Shown one piece after another: positions 23,799 through 33,803 of a DNA stretch of 54,839 bases. The position numbers were made by a program, and so were the translations under genes. Under the pieces are notes generated by a model. That model ran no database searches, had not been told where the DNA came from, and was given only the letters and a program-made list of their open reading frames with translations. Where the stretch lies: IMG/VR virus record IMGVR_UViG_3300009605_000029, positions 1 through 54,839 of that record; one strand, given 5' to 3'. This stretch comes from a virus. Each line of letters starts with the position of its first letter. Positions within the stretch are counted from its first letter, which is position 1.

Positions 23799-26700
23799 CT
23801 ACCATTGATTCTGCAGGCCAAGCCCCGGACCCTTCCAATCTGAAGTTCCATAACCTTCCCAAAGATCTTTCCCCGTCCATGATTGTGATGAGGATGCTGG
23901 CGTAACTCCTTGTTGATTCTGCGTTCCTTGTTGATTCTGCGTTCCTTGTTGATTCCGTTGAAACTTGTCCCATGCACCCAAGCCCGCGACACCCGCAGCC
24001 ATTGCACTAGCACCAGGACCCGTCTGGGGCTCATATGCGCTTTGTGTAACGGTTCCTTGATAAGGAAGTCCACCCATAGCTGACTGCTGCCAACCAATAT
24101 TTGCTCTTTCTTGGTTCAACTTATTCTGCCAATCCTGATAGCCCATACCAAGCGATTGCTGTTGTAGTTGGCGCTGTTTTTCACCCGCCGCTTCCATTCC
24201 CCGCAATCTTTCAAGCTGCTGCTGCTGTTGTTGGGCACCTAGCTGCATCTGCTGCCCACCAACACCAGCTAGTTGGCCACCCATTCCTCCCATCTGGCCA
24301 TATAATTGACCCTGTGCTCCGATAGCACCCTGCTGTTGGCCGAGCATCTGACCATAGGTGCCCCAACCTTGTTCCCGAGCGGCTTGGGCAGCTTGTAGCG
24401 CACCCAGCCCAAGCTGAGTACCAGTTTGAGCAGCCTGTAATCCTTGCTGTTGACCCAACTGGGACATCCCGACACCCGCTTGGGCGGCGGCTCGTTGAGC
24501 CGCAAGTCCTTGGGCTCTCTCTGCAGCACCAGCCAATGAAGCGGCCCTCTGGGCCTCAAGTCCCTGCATTCCAAACTGGGCACCCTGTCCAACGGCCCCT
24601 ATTTGAGCTTGTAGTCCTTGTAATTGGCGAGCAGCGCCAACATCACCCATTTGGGCTGCTTGCTGCTGTGCCCTCATTTGAGCATCACTGCCGTACTGCC
24701 CGGCACCAATACCCGTTTGCAACGCCTGTAACTGTGCTTGGCCAGCCTGTTGCCCGGCAGCCAAGCCCTGCTGTGCAGCCTGTAATTGTTGTGCCCCACC
24801 TGCTTGTGCGGCACCAACACCAGCCTGTTGAGCAGCTAATTGGGCGGCAACACCTTGTTGGCCAGCAGCAGCAGCTTGCTGCGCTAATTGCGCTTGCTGG
24901 CTCATGGCCTGCTGTGCAGCACTACCGCCAGCCTGTTGAGCTTGCTGTAGAGCGGCAATGCCCTGTTGCTGTGCTTGCACGGCTTGTTGCGCTGCCGCTT
25001 GACGGCCAGCTTGACCAGCCTGCGCGGCACCCATTCCTGCAATTTGAGCCTGCTGTTCCGCACCTAATCCAGCCTGTCTAGCGGCTCCCGCAGCCTGTGC
25101 CGCCTGTTGCGCTTGACTTTGTCCAGATTGAGCAAGTCCATAACCACCAAGTTGAGCCTGCTGTTCCGCGCTTAATCCAGCTTGTCGAGCCTGCGCTGCT
25201 TGCATCGCAGCCTGTTGAGCCTGAGTCTGAGCCTGCTGTGCAGCACCAAAGCCACCAAGTTGAGCTTGCTGTTCTTGGGTAAGACCAGCCTGTTGTGCTA
25301 CTGCCGCTTGCTGCTCCGCACTAAGCCCCATCTGCTGGGCTTGCTCTCTACGACGAGCATCTTCACGCTCTCTCCCAACAGCACTCTGGAATGCTTCTTG
25401 TTGCCCCTTGCCAATAATCTCAGCAGCTTGCTGTGAAGCCGCTTTCGCCTGCTCTGCGGCCTGAACAGCCTGTCGCGTACCACCGAAAGCACCAGCCTGT
25501 GCCGCCCGTGATCCCAACTCTTGCCCTTGCATCCTCTGAAATTCCATCAACTGCTGTAACTGAGGATCAGTGACGCCAGCGGTGTACTGCGACATATACT
25601 GAGACAGATCTGCTCCCCCTCCCAACTGAGGTGCCTGTGCACCCAAAGCTCGCATACGTTGAGCGGCTTCTGCCCCAGCGGCTCCTGCTCTACCACCAAC
25701 ACCAGTTATACCAGCAAGTGCTTGTTGACCAAGCTGTTGTCCTTGAGCACCAGCCGCTTGTATGGCCCGTGCGGCTTCTGCCCCAGCCGCACCTGCTCGA
25801 CCACCTACACCAGTAACACCCGCAAGACCCGCTTGGCCAAGTTGTTGCGCTCCTGCACCAGCCGCTTGTATGTCGGCAGCAGTTTGGGCACCAGCCGCAC
25901 CTGCTCTGGCACCGACACCAGTTATGGCTCTTTGACCCGCCAATGCTGCCTGTTGACCCTCAAGACCAGCCTGTCGTATGTCAGCAGCACCTATCTGACC
26001 AGCTTGTTGTGCCTGTAGCCCAGTTCCACCCAACTGACCCCTAATATCTGCACCTAGCTCTCCAGCCTGACCACCCAAACCACCCATCTGTGCCATGGCT
26101 TGTTGGCCTATCCCAAGAGCTTGTTGCCCGGTAGCACCCATTCGGCCCATAGCTTGTGCGCCAAGCTGCTGTGCTTGGGTTCCGAGCCCGGCCATTTGAG
26201 CCTGTCCAGCCGCACCAGCCTGTTGCGCCTGCTGACCTAACGCCGTCGCCTGAGCCTCACGAGCTTGAGCCTGTCCCGCCGCACCAGCCCCCAACCCCCG
26301 TATTCCAGTAGCAAGTTGCTGCTGGGCTGTTAGGGCCGCCTGTCCCGCACCAGCCATGCCACCACCCAATCCAGCCATTTGTGCCTGGGCGGCTTCTGCA
26401 GCCGTCGCTTGTCCCGCACCTAAAAATTGTTGCCGTGCTTGCTCTGTCGCTCCTGCCGCTGCCTGCCCTATACCTAACAATCGTTGCTCTACCTGTCCCG
26501 CCGTTCCCGTTTGCCTCATTCCCGCACCAGCGAGTTGACCTTGCAGTTCAGCGCGAGCACCAAGCTGGCCCATACCTAGAGCGGCCTGTTGTGCCTGTTG
26601 CTGTGCAAGCGGAGCGGCGGCCCCAAATTGAGCGGCCATCTGAGCGTACTGCGGCTGTAGACCCATCAATCCTTGCTGGGCACCACCAATCATTTGGCCA

Positions 26701-27758
26701 GCTTGACCAAGGGTTTGGGCTGCCTGACGGGTTCCCATCGGTCCCATGCCCTGGCCATATGCGACTCGGCCTGCCATGGCAGCAGCTTCGGGCTGTGTAA
26801 AACCAGCAATCCTTTGCCCGGCATATTGCTGATAGGGACGCTGGCCTTCGGTTACAATACGATCAGTAAGATTGGCCCACTGTTGTGCGGTCTGCTGTGG
26901 CACACCATAGGAGGTGACCCTGGACACCGAAGGTGCGGGACCACCCTGCTGTAGCCCTATTATGCCACCGGAAGCTCTCCGGGGTCGTCCCTGATTCATT
27001 AGCTCTTGGTAATATCTTATCTTCTGTTCATCTGACAGAAGATCTTCTTCTTCCTGTGGTAAATCACCTGAACCAAGACGACCGGGAGACATCAAGACAT
27101 CAGCGAGAGCCGACAGAGGATTAAGCGCGGATGCCCCACCAGCAAGAGCGAGACTTTTTATACCCCTTCCCTTGAAACGTCCCCCCATTCTCTTCAACGC
27201 ATCTTGAATCCGAACCCTTCGGCTTGGTGGGCTCCCTGGAGGAGGATGCCCCTGTGAAGCCCAATAACGCTCTTCTCTAGCATACTCTCCCATCATTCTT
27301 CGATGGGCAGCATCTTTCCGCTCCCTCTCACGAAGATCCCAATCTTCAAACACCCGATCTTGCCAGCGACGCGCCTCTTCAGGTTTTAGTGGACCCTCTC
27401 TCCCCTCCCATGGAAAAGGACCGCGAACTGTGCGTGATCCCCCGGCACCCGTGCCCGGACCTAACATACGATTTGGATCTGTGATTCTGCCTGCCCCACG
27501 AGCAACTGGCACCCGGCGTTGGCCAGCACGAACCATATCCCTTCTTTCGTTACGCAAACGATCAAGCTCATCGCGGGTATCCTGCCAATATCTCTCAGGA
27601 TCACGGAGATGTTCTTGGGAACCACTTCCGCCCGCTTCTATTTCCATCTCCATCATACGAATTTTGTATTCTATATCCTCTAAGGCTTTACGCATGGGAC
27701 TAGGACCACCATACTCGCCACCATGCTGATAACTAGGATAATTAATTTTTCTAGGCAT
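23799..27758 (-). CDS. Ala/Gln/Gly-rich repetitive virion protein
   Basis: The start is placed at ATG 27758 (M-P-R-K-I-N-Y-P-S-Y-Q-H-G-G), five bases from the upstream gene. Codons further up are open but overlap it. The 1319-residue protein has an Arg-rich N-terminal third containing S-G-G-I-I-G-L-Q-Q-G-G. About 850 residues of A/Q/G repeats follow (units such as A-G-L-S-A-E-Q-Q-A-Q-L-G-G), probably helical or coiled-coil. In the middle is D-P-Q-L-Q-Q-L-M-E-F-Q-R and A-G-A-F-G-G-T-R-Q, a motif I recall from many phage internal or tail proteins. It may act as a fibrous core or tape-measure-like element. No catalytic site. Confidence 0.6.
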   Translation of the reverse strand: MPRKINYPSYQHGGEYGGPSPMRKALEDIEYKIRMMEMEIEAGGSGSQEHLRDPERYWQDTRDELDRLRNERRDMVRAGQRRVPVARGAGRITDPNRMLGPGTGAGGSRTVRGPFPWEGREGPLKPEEARRWQDRVFEDWDLRERERKDAAHRRMMGEYAREERYWASQGHPPPGSPPSRRVRIQDALKRMGGRFKGRGIKSLALAGGASALNPLSALADVLMSPGRLGSGDLPQEEEDLLSDEQKIRYYQELMNQGRPRRASGGIIGLQQGGPAPSVSRVTSYGVPQQTAQQWANLTDRIVTEGQRPYQQYAGQRIAGFTQPEAAAMAGRVAYGQGMGPMGTRQAAQTLGQAGQMIGGAQQGLMGLQPQYAQMAAQFGAAAPLAQQQAQQAALGMGQLGARAELQGQLAGAGMRQTGTAGQVEQRLLGIGQAAAGATEQARQQFLGAGQATAAEAAQAQMAGLGGGMAGAGQAALTAQQQLATGIRGLGAGAAGQAQAREAQATALGQQAQQAGAAGQAQMAGLGTQAQQLGAQAMGRMGATGQQALGIGQQAMAQMGGLGGQAGELGADIRGQLGGTGLQAQQAGQIGAADIRQAGLEGQQAALAGQRAITGVGARAGAAGAQTAADIQAAGAGAQQLGQAGLAGVTGVGGRAGAAGAEAARAIQAAGAQGQQLGQQALAGITGVGGRAGAAGAEAAQRMRALGAQAPQLGGGADLSQYMSQYTAGVTDPQLQQLMEFQRMQGQELGSRAAQAGAFGGTRQAVQAAEQAKAASQQAAEIIGKGQQEAFQSAVGREREDARRREQAQQMGLSAEQQAAVAQQAGLTQEQQAQLGGFGAAQQAQTQAQQAAMQAAQARQAGLSAEQQAQLGGYGLAQSGQSQAQQAAQAAGAARQAGLGAEQQAQIAGMGAAQAGQAGRQAAAQQAVQAQQQGIAALQQAQQAGGSAAQQAMSQQAQLAQQAAAAGQQGVAAQLAAQQAGVGAAQAGGAQQLQAAQQGLAAGQQAGQAQLQALQTGIGAGQYGSDAQMRAQQQAAQMGDVGAARQLQGLQAQIGAVGQGAQFGMQGLEAQRAASLAGAAERAQGLAAQRAAAQAGVGMSQLGQQQGLQAAQTGTQLGLGALQAAQAAREQGWGTYGQMLGQQQGAIGAQGQLYGQMGGMGGQLAGVGGQQMQLGAQQQQQQLERLRGMEAAGEKQRQLQQQSLGMGYQDWQNKLNQERANIGWQQSAMGGLPYQGTVTQSAYEPQTGPGASAMAAGVAGLGAWDKFQRNQQGTQNQQGTQNQQGVTPASSSQSWTGKDLWEGYGTSDWKGPGLGLQNQW

Positions 27759-27762
27759 AGTT

Positions 27763-30700
27763 TTATGTGTTGATGTTGCCAACGAAGTCATCCCATACCG
27801 CCGCACCGGGAGGCGTTCCGGGATCAATTCTCGTAGCTGCATCTATTAATTCGTCTCGTCCCGCTTCTGCATCACCCGCATTTACGATGTATTCTCCACC
27901 AGCAAGCAACGCCCTTACGGGAAGCGGGCCCCCTTCGGCTAAACGCTCCTCAAAATCGTCCTTAAATGACTTTTCTATAGCAAGACTATCATCTACTAAG
28001 CCATTGCCCTGCGGTCCATTATCGGGATAAGGAGGAAGGAATCCCTCTTCAACTAAACTATCTGCTCCACCTTCTCCCATTTTCTGAACTCGTACTTGAT
28101 TAGTTATCTCCTCAACTAATCCAGGAAATAATTTTTGAATTTCGACAAGAATCTGTGATGCTTGAGCAGCGGGCATCTCGCCGTTTATAGCTGCCGTGGC
28201 AACCTGTATTATTTCTACAGGAATTTCTTCATTGGATTCTGCGGGTATCATAGAAGGATCAACTGGGCCACCATATGCGAATGTCGGTGCCGATGGCGGA
28301 GGTATCACAGGAGGCGGCGGCAATGGTGTCACAGGCGGCGGATCCGGCGGAGGCGGTGTAACAGGCGCACCTCCAAATCCACCGCCAGGGGCCGGGCCTG
28401 CGCCTAGTTCCTGCTGTCCACCAAGCCTGCTCATTAGCCCACCATAAGCAGGATCAAATGCAGAAGGTTGACTGGCTGTGGGCATATTAAACGGATCATA
28501 CCCAGTGATCGGAGCGGCTCCCGTTGCCGCCGCGGTTTCAGCCATTAACCCAGCACGATAGGGAGCAGCTTCTCGTGCAGCATCAGCAGCAGCCTTTGCA
28601 TCCGCCGCAGCTTTCGCATCAGCAGCAGCCTTTTTATCCGCCGCAGCCTTCGCGGCAGCATTTTGTGCTGCAGCATCCTTCGCAGCCTGTGCAGCAGCAT
28701 CCTTCGCTGTCTTCGCAGCAGCAGCTTGTGCGGCCCTTGCATCCTTATCGGCTTGAAGTCGTTCCAGTCGCTCGGCATCTGCGGCAGCAGCCTGCCGCCT
28801 AGCAGCATCTCTAGCTAAGTTTTCTTCCCGCTCAAACTCTTCTTCCTCAAAACCCTCATCACCATACCCCTCTGAACCAAACCCAGTACCTGTCGAGGGC
28901 CCTTGCTGATAACGTCTCCCTACATAACTCCTAGTACGTGGCAATGCATCAAGAAAATCATCGTACTCATCTCCATGATATCCACCACCGCTCGTCGGGC
29001 CACGTCCTATATTTCCAAGAGGATCCGTTAGTGCCGGAACAGATGGTGATGCCGTAGTCGTAGGAGGCGGAGGGAATGGTACCGGAACAGATGGTGGCAC
29101 CGTAGCTGTAGGAGGCGGCGGAGGTGGTGCCACAGCAAACAAGTCCTCATCAACCTCCGGATCCCCTATAAACTCATCTTCAATTATCTCTCGTTGTGCC
29201 GCCCGTGCCTCCAAGATAGCTCTTCGCTCCTCTAACCGCCGATCCTCTTCGTCCCCTTCATCCCCGCCAATAAACGGAGGCATAGTTGCCATCGTCTCTG
29301 GCATAGAAGGTGGTGGGGGTGGCGGAGTCATGGGTGGTAGAGGTGCTGCCGCAGCTTGCTCTGGCGGAGGTGGTGGTGGAGGCGGAAGCGGAGGCGTTAG
29401 TGGAATCAGCCCCGACTCTTGTAACTGCTGGCCAACTGGCTGAACAGCAGGACTAGCTACCGGAGGTGCTACCGGAGGTGCTACCGGAGGTGGCGGAGGT
29501 AAAAGTGCGGCAGGTGGAGGGGGTGGTAGTAATGTCGGGCGTGGTAGGCGCGGCGGCATTACCGCTGGCTGCATAAAATCTTCCTCACCCTCAAAACCTT
29601 CAAACTCCCGTCGCGGCATAGCAGGTCTTTGCCGTAACTGCTTTCTCCCATATTTCTGAGCAGCGGGAGCAGCCCTTCGCTGCGGCTGCTGCTTTCTCCC
29701 CCTTCTTCCCGCCTTTTTCCTCTTTTTCCGCCCAGCACGGCCACCTCTTCTATACCCTGGAAGTGGAAGTGAAATCAATCCACCCTCTGCTGCCCCGACT
29801 GTGGCATAGCCCTGTGCTGGCGCGACGTATCCAGGAGTAGCGGATTGTGGCATAACAGCTTGGGCTTCAGCAGTATAAGCACTCGGCATCTGGCTTTCAG
29901 GACTTCCTTTATATTGCGCTTCTTCAAGTTGTGCCATCGCCGGATAAAGCAACGCCACCTTTTTGGGATCCGACAAATAATTAAGTGCCGCACCACCAAA
30001 TTCACCCAATCCCTTGCCCCTGATCAGCGATCCAAGCCCACCCCTCAGGGTTCCCGTCAGTTTTTGCTCGGCTATTTCTTCTGCCGTTTTACCAAGAAGA
30101 TTACCTGAAGCAGCCTTTAAGCCCGAACTTAAAGCCTTGCCGCCCAGATAACCTTTCATGCCGCCCAACAGAGCGGACTTCAAGCTCTTATTCTCAATAC
30201 CACTTATTAATGCACCGACACCTGCACCAAGCGCAGGATTAATTGCTCCAAGCGCCATAGGCGCAATTGTCTTAGCGCCCTTCCACAACCCCTTTGCTGC
30301 TTTCTTCAGCCAGCCGCCGAAACCATAGGCGGGGATATAGCCACCATTAACCAACACCATCGGCACATAACCGCCATCCTGATAACCCGGAATCAAGCCA
30401 CCATGAGCCATAGGTTCAATACTCATTTTCCAACTCGTTGGAGGTCCACCACCTACACGCTCACCACCACCTACGGCAGATGGAGGGGTTGGCAATGGTT
30501 TGGCAAATCCCGGCCCACCACCATATGGGCGCGGGCGTAGCACTGGTGCTGGTACATCTTGATCGAACTGCTGACCCGGATTCTGTGCTTGAAACGCCCT
30601 TATCTGTTGTGACTGTGCTTGCTGTTCCGCTTTTTGCCAAGCAGGTCTTGTATCGACGGATGGGAGAAGTGGACCTCCGTATACCCCCTGCATCCCCGCC

Positions 30701-30894
30701 TGCTGAAGCTGCTGTGGAGGTGGAGAGGGTGCCAAACCCGGCATAACTTCTCGGCCATTGATGAAAGTGGACCGACCCATAGGATTATTCCATCCACCGG
30801 GGCTTGCCATCGGAGCCTGCTGTATTGGCTGTGGTCGCTGAAATCGTCCGCGCAACCCACCTATACCCCTAGACCGAAATCCGCCGAATGCCAT
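27763..30894 (-). CDS. Large Pro-rich virion protein
   Basis: This 1043-residue protein starts M-A-F-G-G-F-R-S-R. It contains A-H-G-G-L-I-P-G-Y-Q-D-G-G, a Gly/Ala/Leu region with small hydrophobic helices (about 190-330), and G-G-L-I-S-L-P-L-P-G-Y. A poly-Lys/Arg patch, long Pro runs, an Ala/Lys helix of A-A-A-D-K-K-A type (about 690-770) and more Pro follow. The C-terminal 130 residues look folded and end G-G-E-Y-I-V-N-A-G-D. The modular low-complexity layout matches its two downstream neighbours. Internal or tail structural protein by context. Confidence 0.55.
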   Translation of the reverse strand: MAFGGFRSRGIGGLRGRFQRPQPIQQAPMASPGGWNNPMGRSTFINGREVMPGLAPSPPPQQLQQAGMQGVYGGPLLPSVDTRPAWQKAEQQAQSQQIRAFQAQNPGQQFDQDVPAPVLRPRPYGGGPGFAKPLPTPPSAVGGGERVGGGPPTSWKMSIEPMAHGGLIPGYQDGGYVPMVLVNGGYIPAYGFGGWLKKAAKGLWKGAKTIAPMALGAINPALGAGVGALISGIENKSLKSALLGGMKGYLGGKALSSGLKAASGNLLGKTAEEIAEQKLTGTLRGGLGSLIRGKGLGEFGGAALNYLSDPKKVALLYPAMAQLEEAQYKGSPESQMPSAYTAEAQAVMPQSATPGYVAPAQGYATVGAAEGGLISLPLPGYRRGGRAGRKKRKKAGRRGRKQQPQRRAAPAAQKYGRKQLRQRPAMPRREFEGFEGEEDFMQPAVMPPRLPRPTLLPPPPPAALLPPPPPVAPPVAPPVASPAVQPVGQQLQESGLIPLTPPLPPPPPPPPEQAAAAPLPPMTPPPPPPSMPETMATMPPFIGGDEGDEEDRRLEERRAILEARAAQREIIEDEFIGDPEVDEDLFAVAPPPPPPTATVPPSVPVPFPPPPTTTASPSVPALTDPLGNIGRGPTSGGGYHGDEYDDFLDALPRTRSYVGRRYQQGPSTGTGFGSEGYGDEGFEEEEFEREENLARDAARRQAAAADAERLERLQADKDARAAQAAAAKTAKDAAAQAAKDAAAQNAAAKAAADKKAAADAKAAADAKAAADAAREAAPYRAGLMAETAAATGAAPITGYDPFNMPTASQPSAFDPAYGGLMSRLGGQQELGAGPAPGGGFGGAPVTPPPPDPPPVTPLPPPPVIPPPSAPTFAYGGPVDPSMIPAESNEEIPVEIIQVATAAINGEMPAAQASQILVEIQKLFPGLVEEITNQVRVQKMGEGGADSLVEEGFLPPYPDNGPQGNGLVDDSLAIEKSFKDDFEERLAEGGPLPVRALLAGGEYIVNAGDAEAGRDELIDAATRIDPGTPPGAAVWDDFVGNINT

Positions 30895-31224
30895 TTAACT
30901 AGTCTCTACGCCGAAGATACTGAACGACATATCGCCTGAACTCGCGTAAATAGTGACAACATCATCTTCGCTTAGGGTTATGCCAACGATGATGAATACC
31001 GTATCGTTAGCGGCAACCGATTTCCCGTAGTAAATGTAATGTTCGTTTGCTACGGTTGCGCCCGACGGACGGACAGCCACCCTGAAGGTGAGTGCCCCGC
31101 CAGAGCGGTTGCAGGCGGCAATAGAACTGACCGTCGTTACAGTAGCGTCCGGTACCGTGTACAGATCGGTATTCGTTGTCGCTGACGGTGCTGATTGCCC
31201 CAGTACCTTTAAGGTATCAGCCAT
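30895..31224 (-). CDS. Small beta-rich structural protein
   Basis: The start is ATG 31224 (M-A-D-T-L-K-V-L-G-Q-S), overlapping the previous gene's stop. The 109-residue product alternates short strands (F-R-V-A-V-R-P-S-G-A, T-V-F-I-I-V-G-I-T-L), as in a beta-sandwich, and ends in M-S-F-S-I-F-G. This type recurs next to tail genes of marine phages. It is probably a minor tail or decoration protein. Confidence 0.55.
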   Translation of the reverse strand: MADTLKVLGQSAPSATTNTDLYTVPDATVTTVSSIAACNRSGGALTFRVAVRPSGATVANEHYIYYGKSVAANDTVFIIVGITLSEDDVVTIYASSGDMSFSIFGVETS

Positions 31225-31420
31225 TACTAGCACCAAGCAATAAAAATTGATATTTACGAAGCGACAGAGAACTGTCGCTATCAGCCTGTACCTTCACGGC
31301 ATGGATGTCACTGCTAACATCTTCGAAGTTTTGTTCAATGGTTCTGCGGGACATACTCTCATCGTATTCCTGATATTGCTCTGGTGCGCGGTTGAGTGGA
31401 CGATAGACCTTGAGGCTCAT
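31217..31420 (-). CDS. Small conserved virion-region protein, 67 residues
   Basis: It starts M-S-L-K-V-Y-R-P-L-N-R-A-P and is coupled by overlaps on both sides to the nozzle-like gene and the small beta protein. It is charged and likely helical, with a hydrophobic end (F-L-L-L-G-A). Function unknown, though such short proteins often follow the tail nozzle gene. Confidence 0.55.
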   Translation of the reverse strand: MSLKVYRPLNRAPEQYQEYDESMSRRTIEQNFEDVSSDIHAVKVQADSDSSLSLRKYQFLLLGASNG

Positions 31421-33798
31421 CGTCTGCCATCCGTTCTACCGTCGAGCCTTACCTGACCAACACGCCAACCGTATCCGGCACCTGTACTCTGCACTTTCAT
31501 TGACACCTGCCGTGCCCTACCACGAATAGACGATTGATCCGTGGAGGGCGTGATCGCGGCACTCGCTATCTCAGATTGTGCCTGTGCGGGATAGTTATGT
31601 CCATTCAAGCTGATCGTTACTTCATCACCTGAGTCGCCATCCCTAAATTGAATGTCTGGTATAATTCTATTCAGTGACCAGAATTGATAACCATCACCAA
31701 GCTCAATGTCGCCCGTTTCGATATAGGCCGTCATCGCTGATCCATCATCGTCATGGCCGCTTTCGTGACTGTACAACAGGTTTGGATATATACCCTTCAC
31801 TGTATTTCCACCGCCCGTAGCGGAGGATGTAGCAAGATCAGCCAAAGTAATTGTGTAGGTATTCGCATCCGTGATAGATGCGACGGTATGCTGGTTATTC
31901 AGCACCACAGTTGAAAGGCCACCAACTGTAGACACACTCTGCAAAATAATCTCGTCATCCACTTTAAGTCCGTGACCCGCATCCGTAATCGTGACTGTGC
32001 CAGAACTACTGCTTGTCACTAGAGGAGTATCGCCTAGATCCCTTTCCCGTATCGAAGAAGCGAGCGGATAGGATTTAGTGCCCGCATGGCTCCATGAGCC
32101 ACGCACCATCGTTCCGGTATACCAGATGTTTTCGGCATAGTTGAAGATGATGTACTTGTCGATTTCGCCGTCACCAGACTCAGATGGATAGAACCATATG
32201 ACTTCAGAGAAGTCTGTATTCGATCCAGCAACCACCTTATAGGCTTGGCTATCGTCAAAATCATCGAACACGGTGCCCAGTACGGGACAAGTAAGCCTCT
32301 GTGCCGTCCCGGTATAGGTGTAGAACGCACCGCGATCCATGAAATAGACTGTACCGCCTGCGTTTACCGCCGCATTAGGCGACACCATCGACATACCCTT
32401 GGCTGTCTCTGTAAACGAGAAATAGAAGGGGCTGCCGATGTATCTCATGCTCACGATACCACAATCAGTCCATATCAGGATTTCTTGGCGCGTCATCATT
32501 GCACCCACAATCTCCGAACAGGCCGCTAACTCCTGACCACCAGCACTGTTGGTAGATAATGGTTGCCATACTCCTGCCGTCTCTGAACTAGACCATCTAA
32601 CGAGCAATGGATTGATCGTAGTCGCTCCAATTTCATTACAACCGAACGCAATGACATGACGGGCAACATCTGACATCATCACTTGATGAGCGGCTGTAGG
32701 CGTGTAGTAGGTTCCGGCCTTATAGACCGCGACTACGGCAGAGCCGCCACCTGTTGCTGTACCGCTGGCATCTGCACCACCAATATCTGCCGTAAACGTG
32801 GCTTTGTTTGTAACGGAAGCCACCGTCATCTCTACATTCAGCCTCGCCGCACTTATGCCGCCCAAAGCACCGCTCACCCCAGATATCGTGACCGTATCCC
32901 CGGCAGTCGCTCCATGACCAGCTTTGTCGATGATCGTGACAATAGTGCCACCACTGGTAACCGTTACCGGATCATTTGAAAGGGTCACTGTACGACGTGT
33001 TATGTCGCTGAGTGCTACGGCAGCGGTTGCCGTGCCCACGCTCGCATCCCAGTAATAGATATTGCCCTGCCGAACATTGGCGAGCATATCATCACCGAAA
33101 TTTGCTACCGACCACAAACGCAACTGATTGGATTGGCCTAAGCCAGCCCCAGATCCCCAACCACCAGATCCCCAAGGATCTGCACCAAAACCGGATGCCG
33201 ATACATAGTCATTGAGTCCAGTATTGATCTGAAACGCAGCGGTTACACTGCTTCCGCCACCGCTCGCGCTCGACGTTGCTTTCGTGGAGCATACAACCCG
33301 GAACTTCGTATCGGGATTGGCATCACTAGTATCGCCAAGTGCTACAATACGATGTTCCGTATTGAGTGCGCCTGTACCGATACCAGCCGTGGCAGTGGCA
33401 CCCGCGATAGTTACATAATCACCCTTCACTGCTCCGTGATCAGTGGCTGTTTCGATGGTAACAACAGCAGTTCCATCGACAGCCGTGATCTTGTCCGTAG
33501 CAAGGGTGAGTGTGGTGCGAGTAGGAGTAATATCGTAGTAGTTATCGCCAAGATTTATATACAACTTCAGGTTGGTTCCGACTCCGACATACTTGTCGCC
33601 AGAATCGGTAACCCAATCGTGAAGCTTTCTGGCAGTTCCCAGATAGGTACTCAGAACATACTTGGCCCAACCACCGATCTTTTCAGCGAATCCCTTACGA
33701 AATCGCACTTTATCAGAATCATACCAAGTACCCTGTGCAGAATACCTAGTACCATCCGTAAAAAGCCCAGCTTGGGGTGCAATTTTAGTAAAGGGCAT
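31417..33798 (-). CDS. Tail nozzle-like protein with FCCH-like beta modules
   Basis: This 793-residue protein starts M-P-F-T-K-I-A-P-Q-A-G-L-F-T-D-G-T-R-Y and resembles podoviral tail tubular B/nozzle proteins by opening, size and position. Three copies of a beta module (about 95-190, 265-360, 600-690) carry H-G-x-x-x-G-D-x-V-x-I/L, of the sort often labelled E1 FCCH-like in phages. Between them are W-rich and G-rich segments (D-P-W-G-S-G-G-W-G-S-G). It probably forms the tail tube exit below the adaptor ring, with the modules on the outside. Confidence 0.7.
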   Translation of the reverse strand: MPFTKIAPQAGLFTDGTRYSAQGTWYDSDKVRFRKGFAEKIGGWAKYVLSTYLGTARKLHDWVTDSGDKYVGVGTNLKLYINLGDNYYDITPTRTTLTLATDKITAVDGTAVVTIETATDHGAVKGDYVTIAGATATAGIGTGALNTEHRIVALGDTSDANPDTKFRVVCSTKATSSASGGGSSVTAAFQINTGLNDYVSASGFGADPWGSGGWGSGAGLGQSNQLRLWSVANFGDDMLANVRQGNIYYWDASVGTATAAVALSDITRRTVTLSNDPVTVTSGGTIVTIIDKAGHGATAGDTVTISGVSGALGGISAARLNVEMTVASVTNKATFTADIGGADASGTATGGGSAVVAVYKAGTYYTPTAAHQVMMSDVARHVIAFGCNEIGATTINPLLVRWSSSETAGVWQPLSTNSAGGQELAACSEIVGAMMTRQEILIWTDCGIVSMRYIGSPFYFSFTETAKGMSMVSPNAAVNAGGTVYFMDRGAFYTYTGTAQRLTCPVLGTVFDDFDDSQAYKVVAGSNTDFSEVIWFYPSESGDGEIDKYIIFNYAENIWYTGTMVRGSWSHAGTKSYPLASSIRERDLGDTPLVTSSSSGTVTITDAGHGLKVDDEIILQSVSTVGGLSTVVLNNQHTVASITDANTYTITLADLATSSATGGGNTVKGIYPNLLYSHESGHDDDGSAMTAYIETGDIELGDGYQFWSLNRIIPDIQFRDGDSGDEVTISLNGHNYPAQAQSEIASAAITPSTDQSSIRGRARQVSMKVQSTGAGYGWRVGQVRLDGRTDGRR

Positions 33799-33803
33799 AA
33801 CTG

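Noticed and set aside
24536-26800. Several rightward frames opposite the A/Q/G repeat gene
   Set aside because: All are antisense by-products of GCN/CAG-type repeats.
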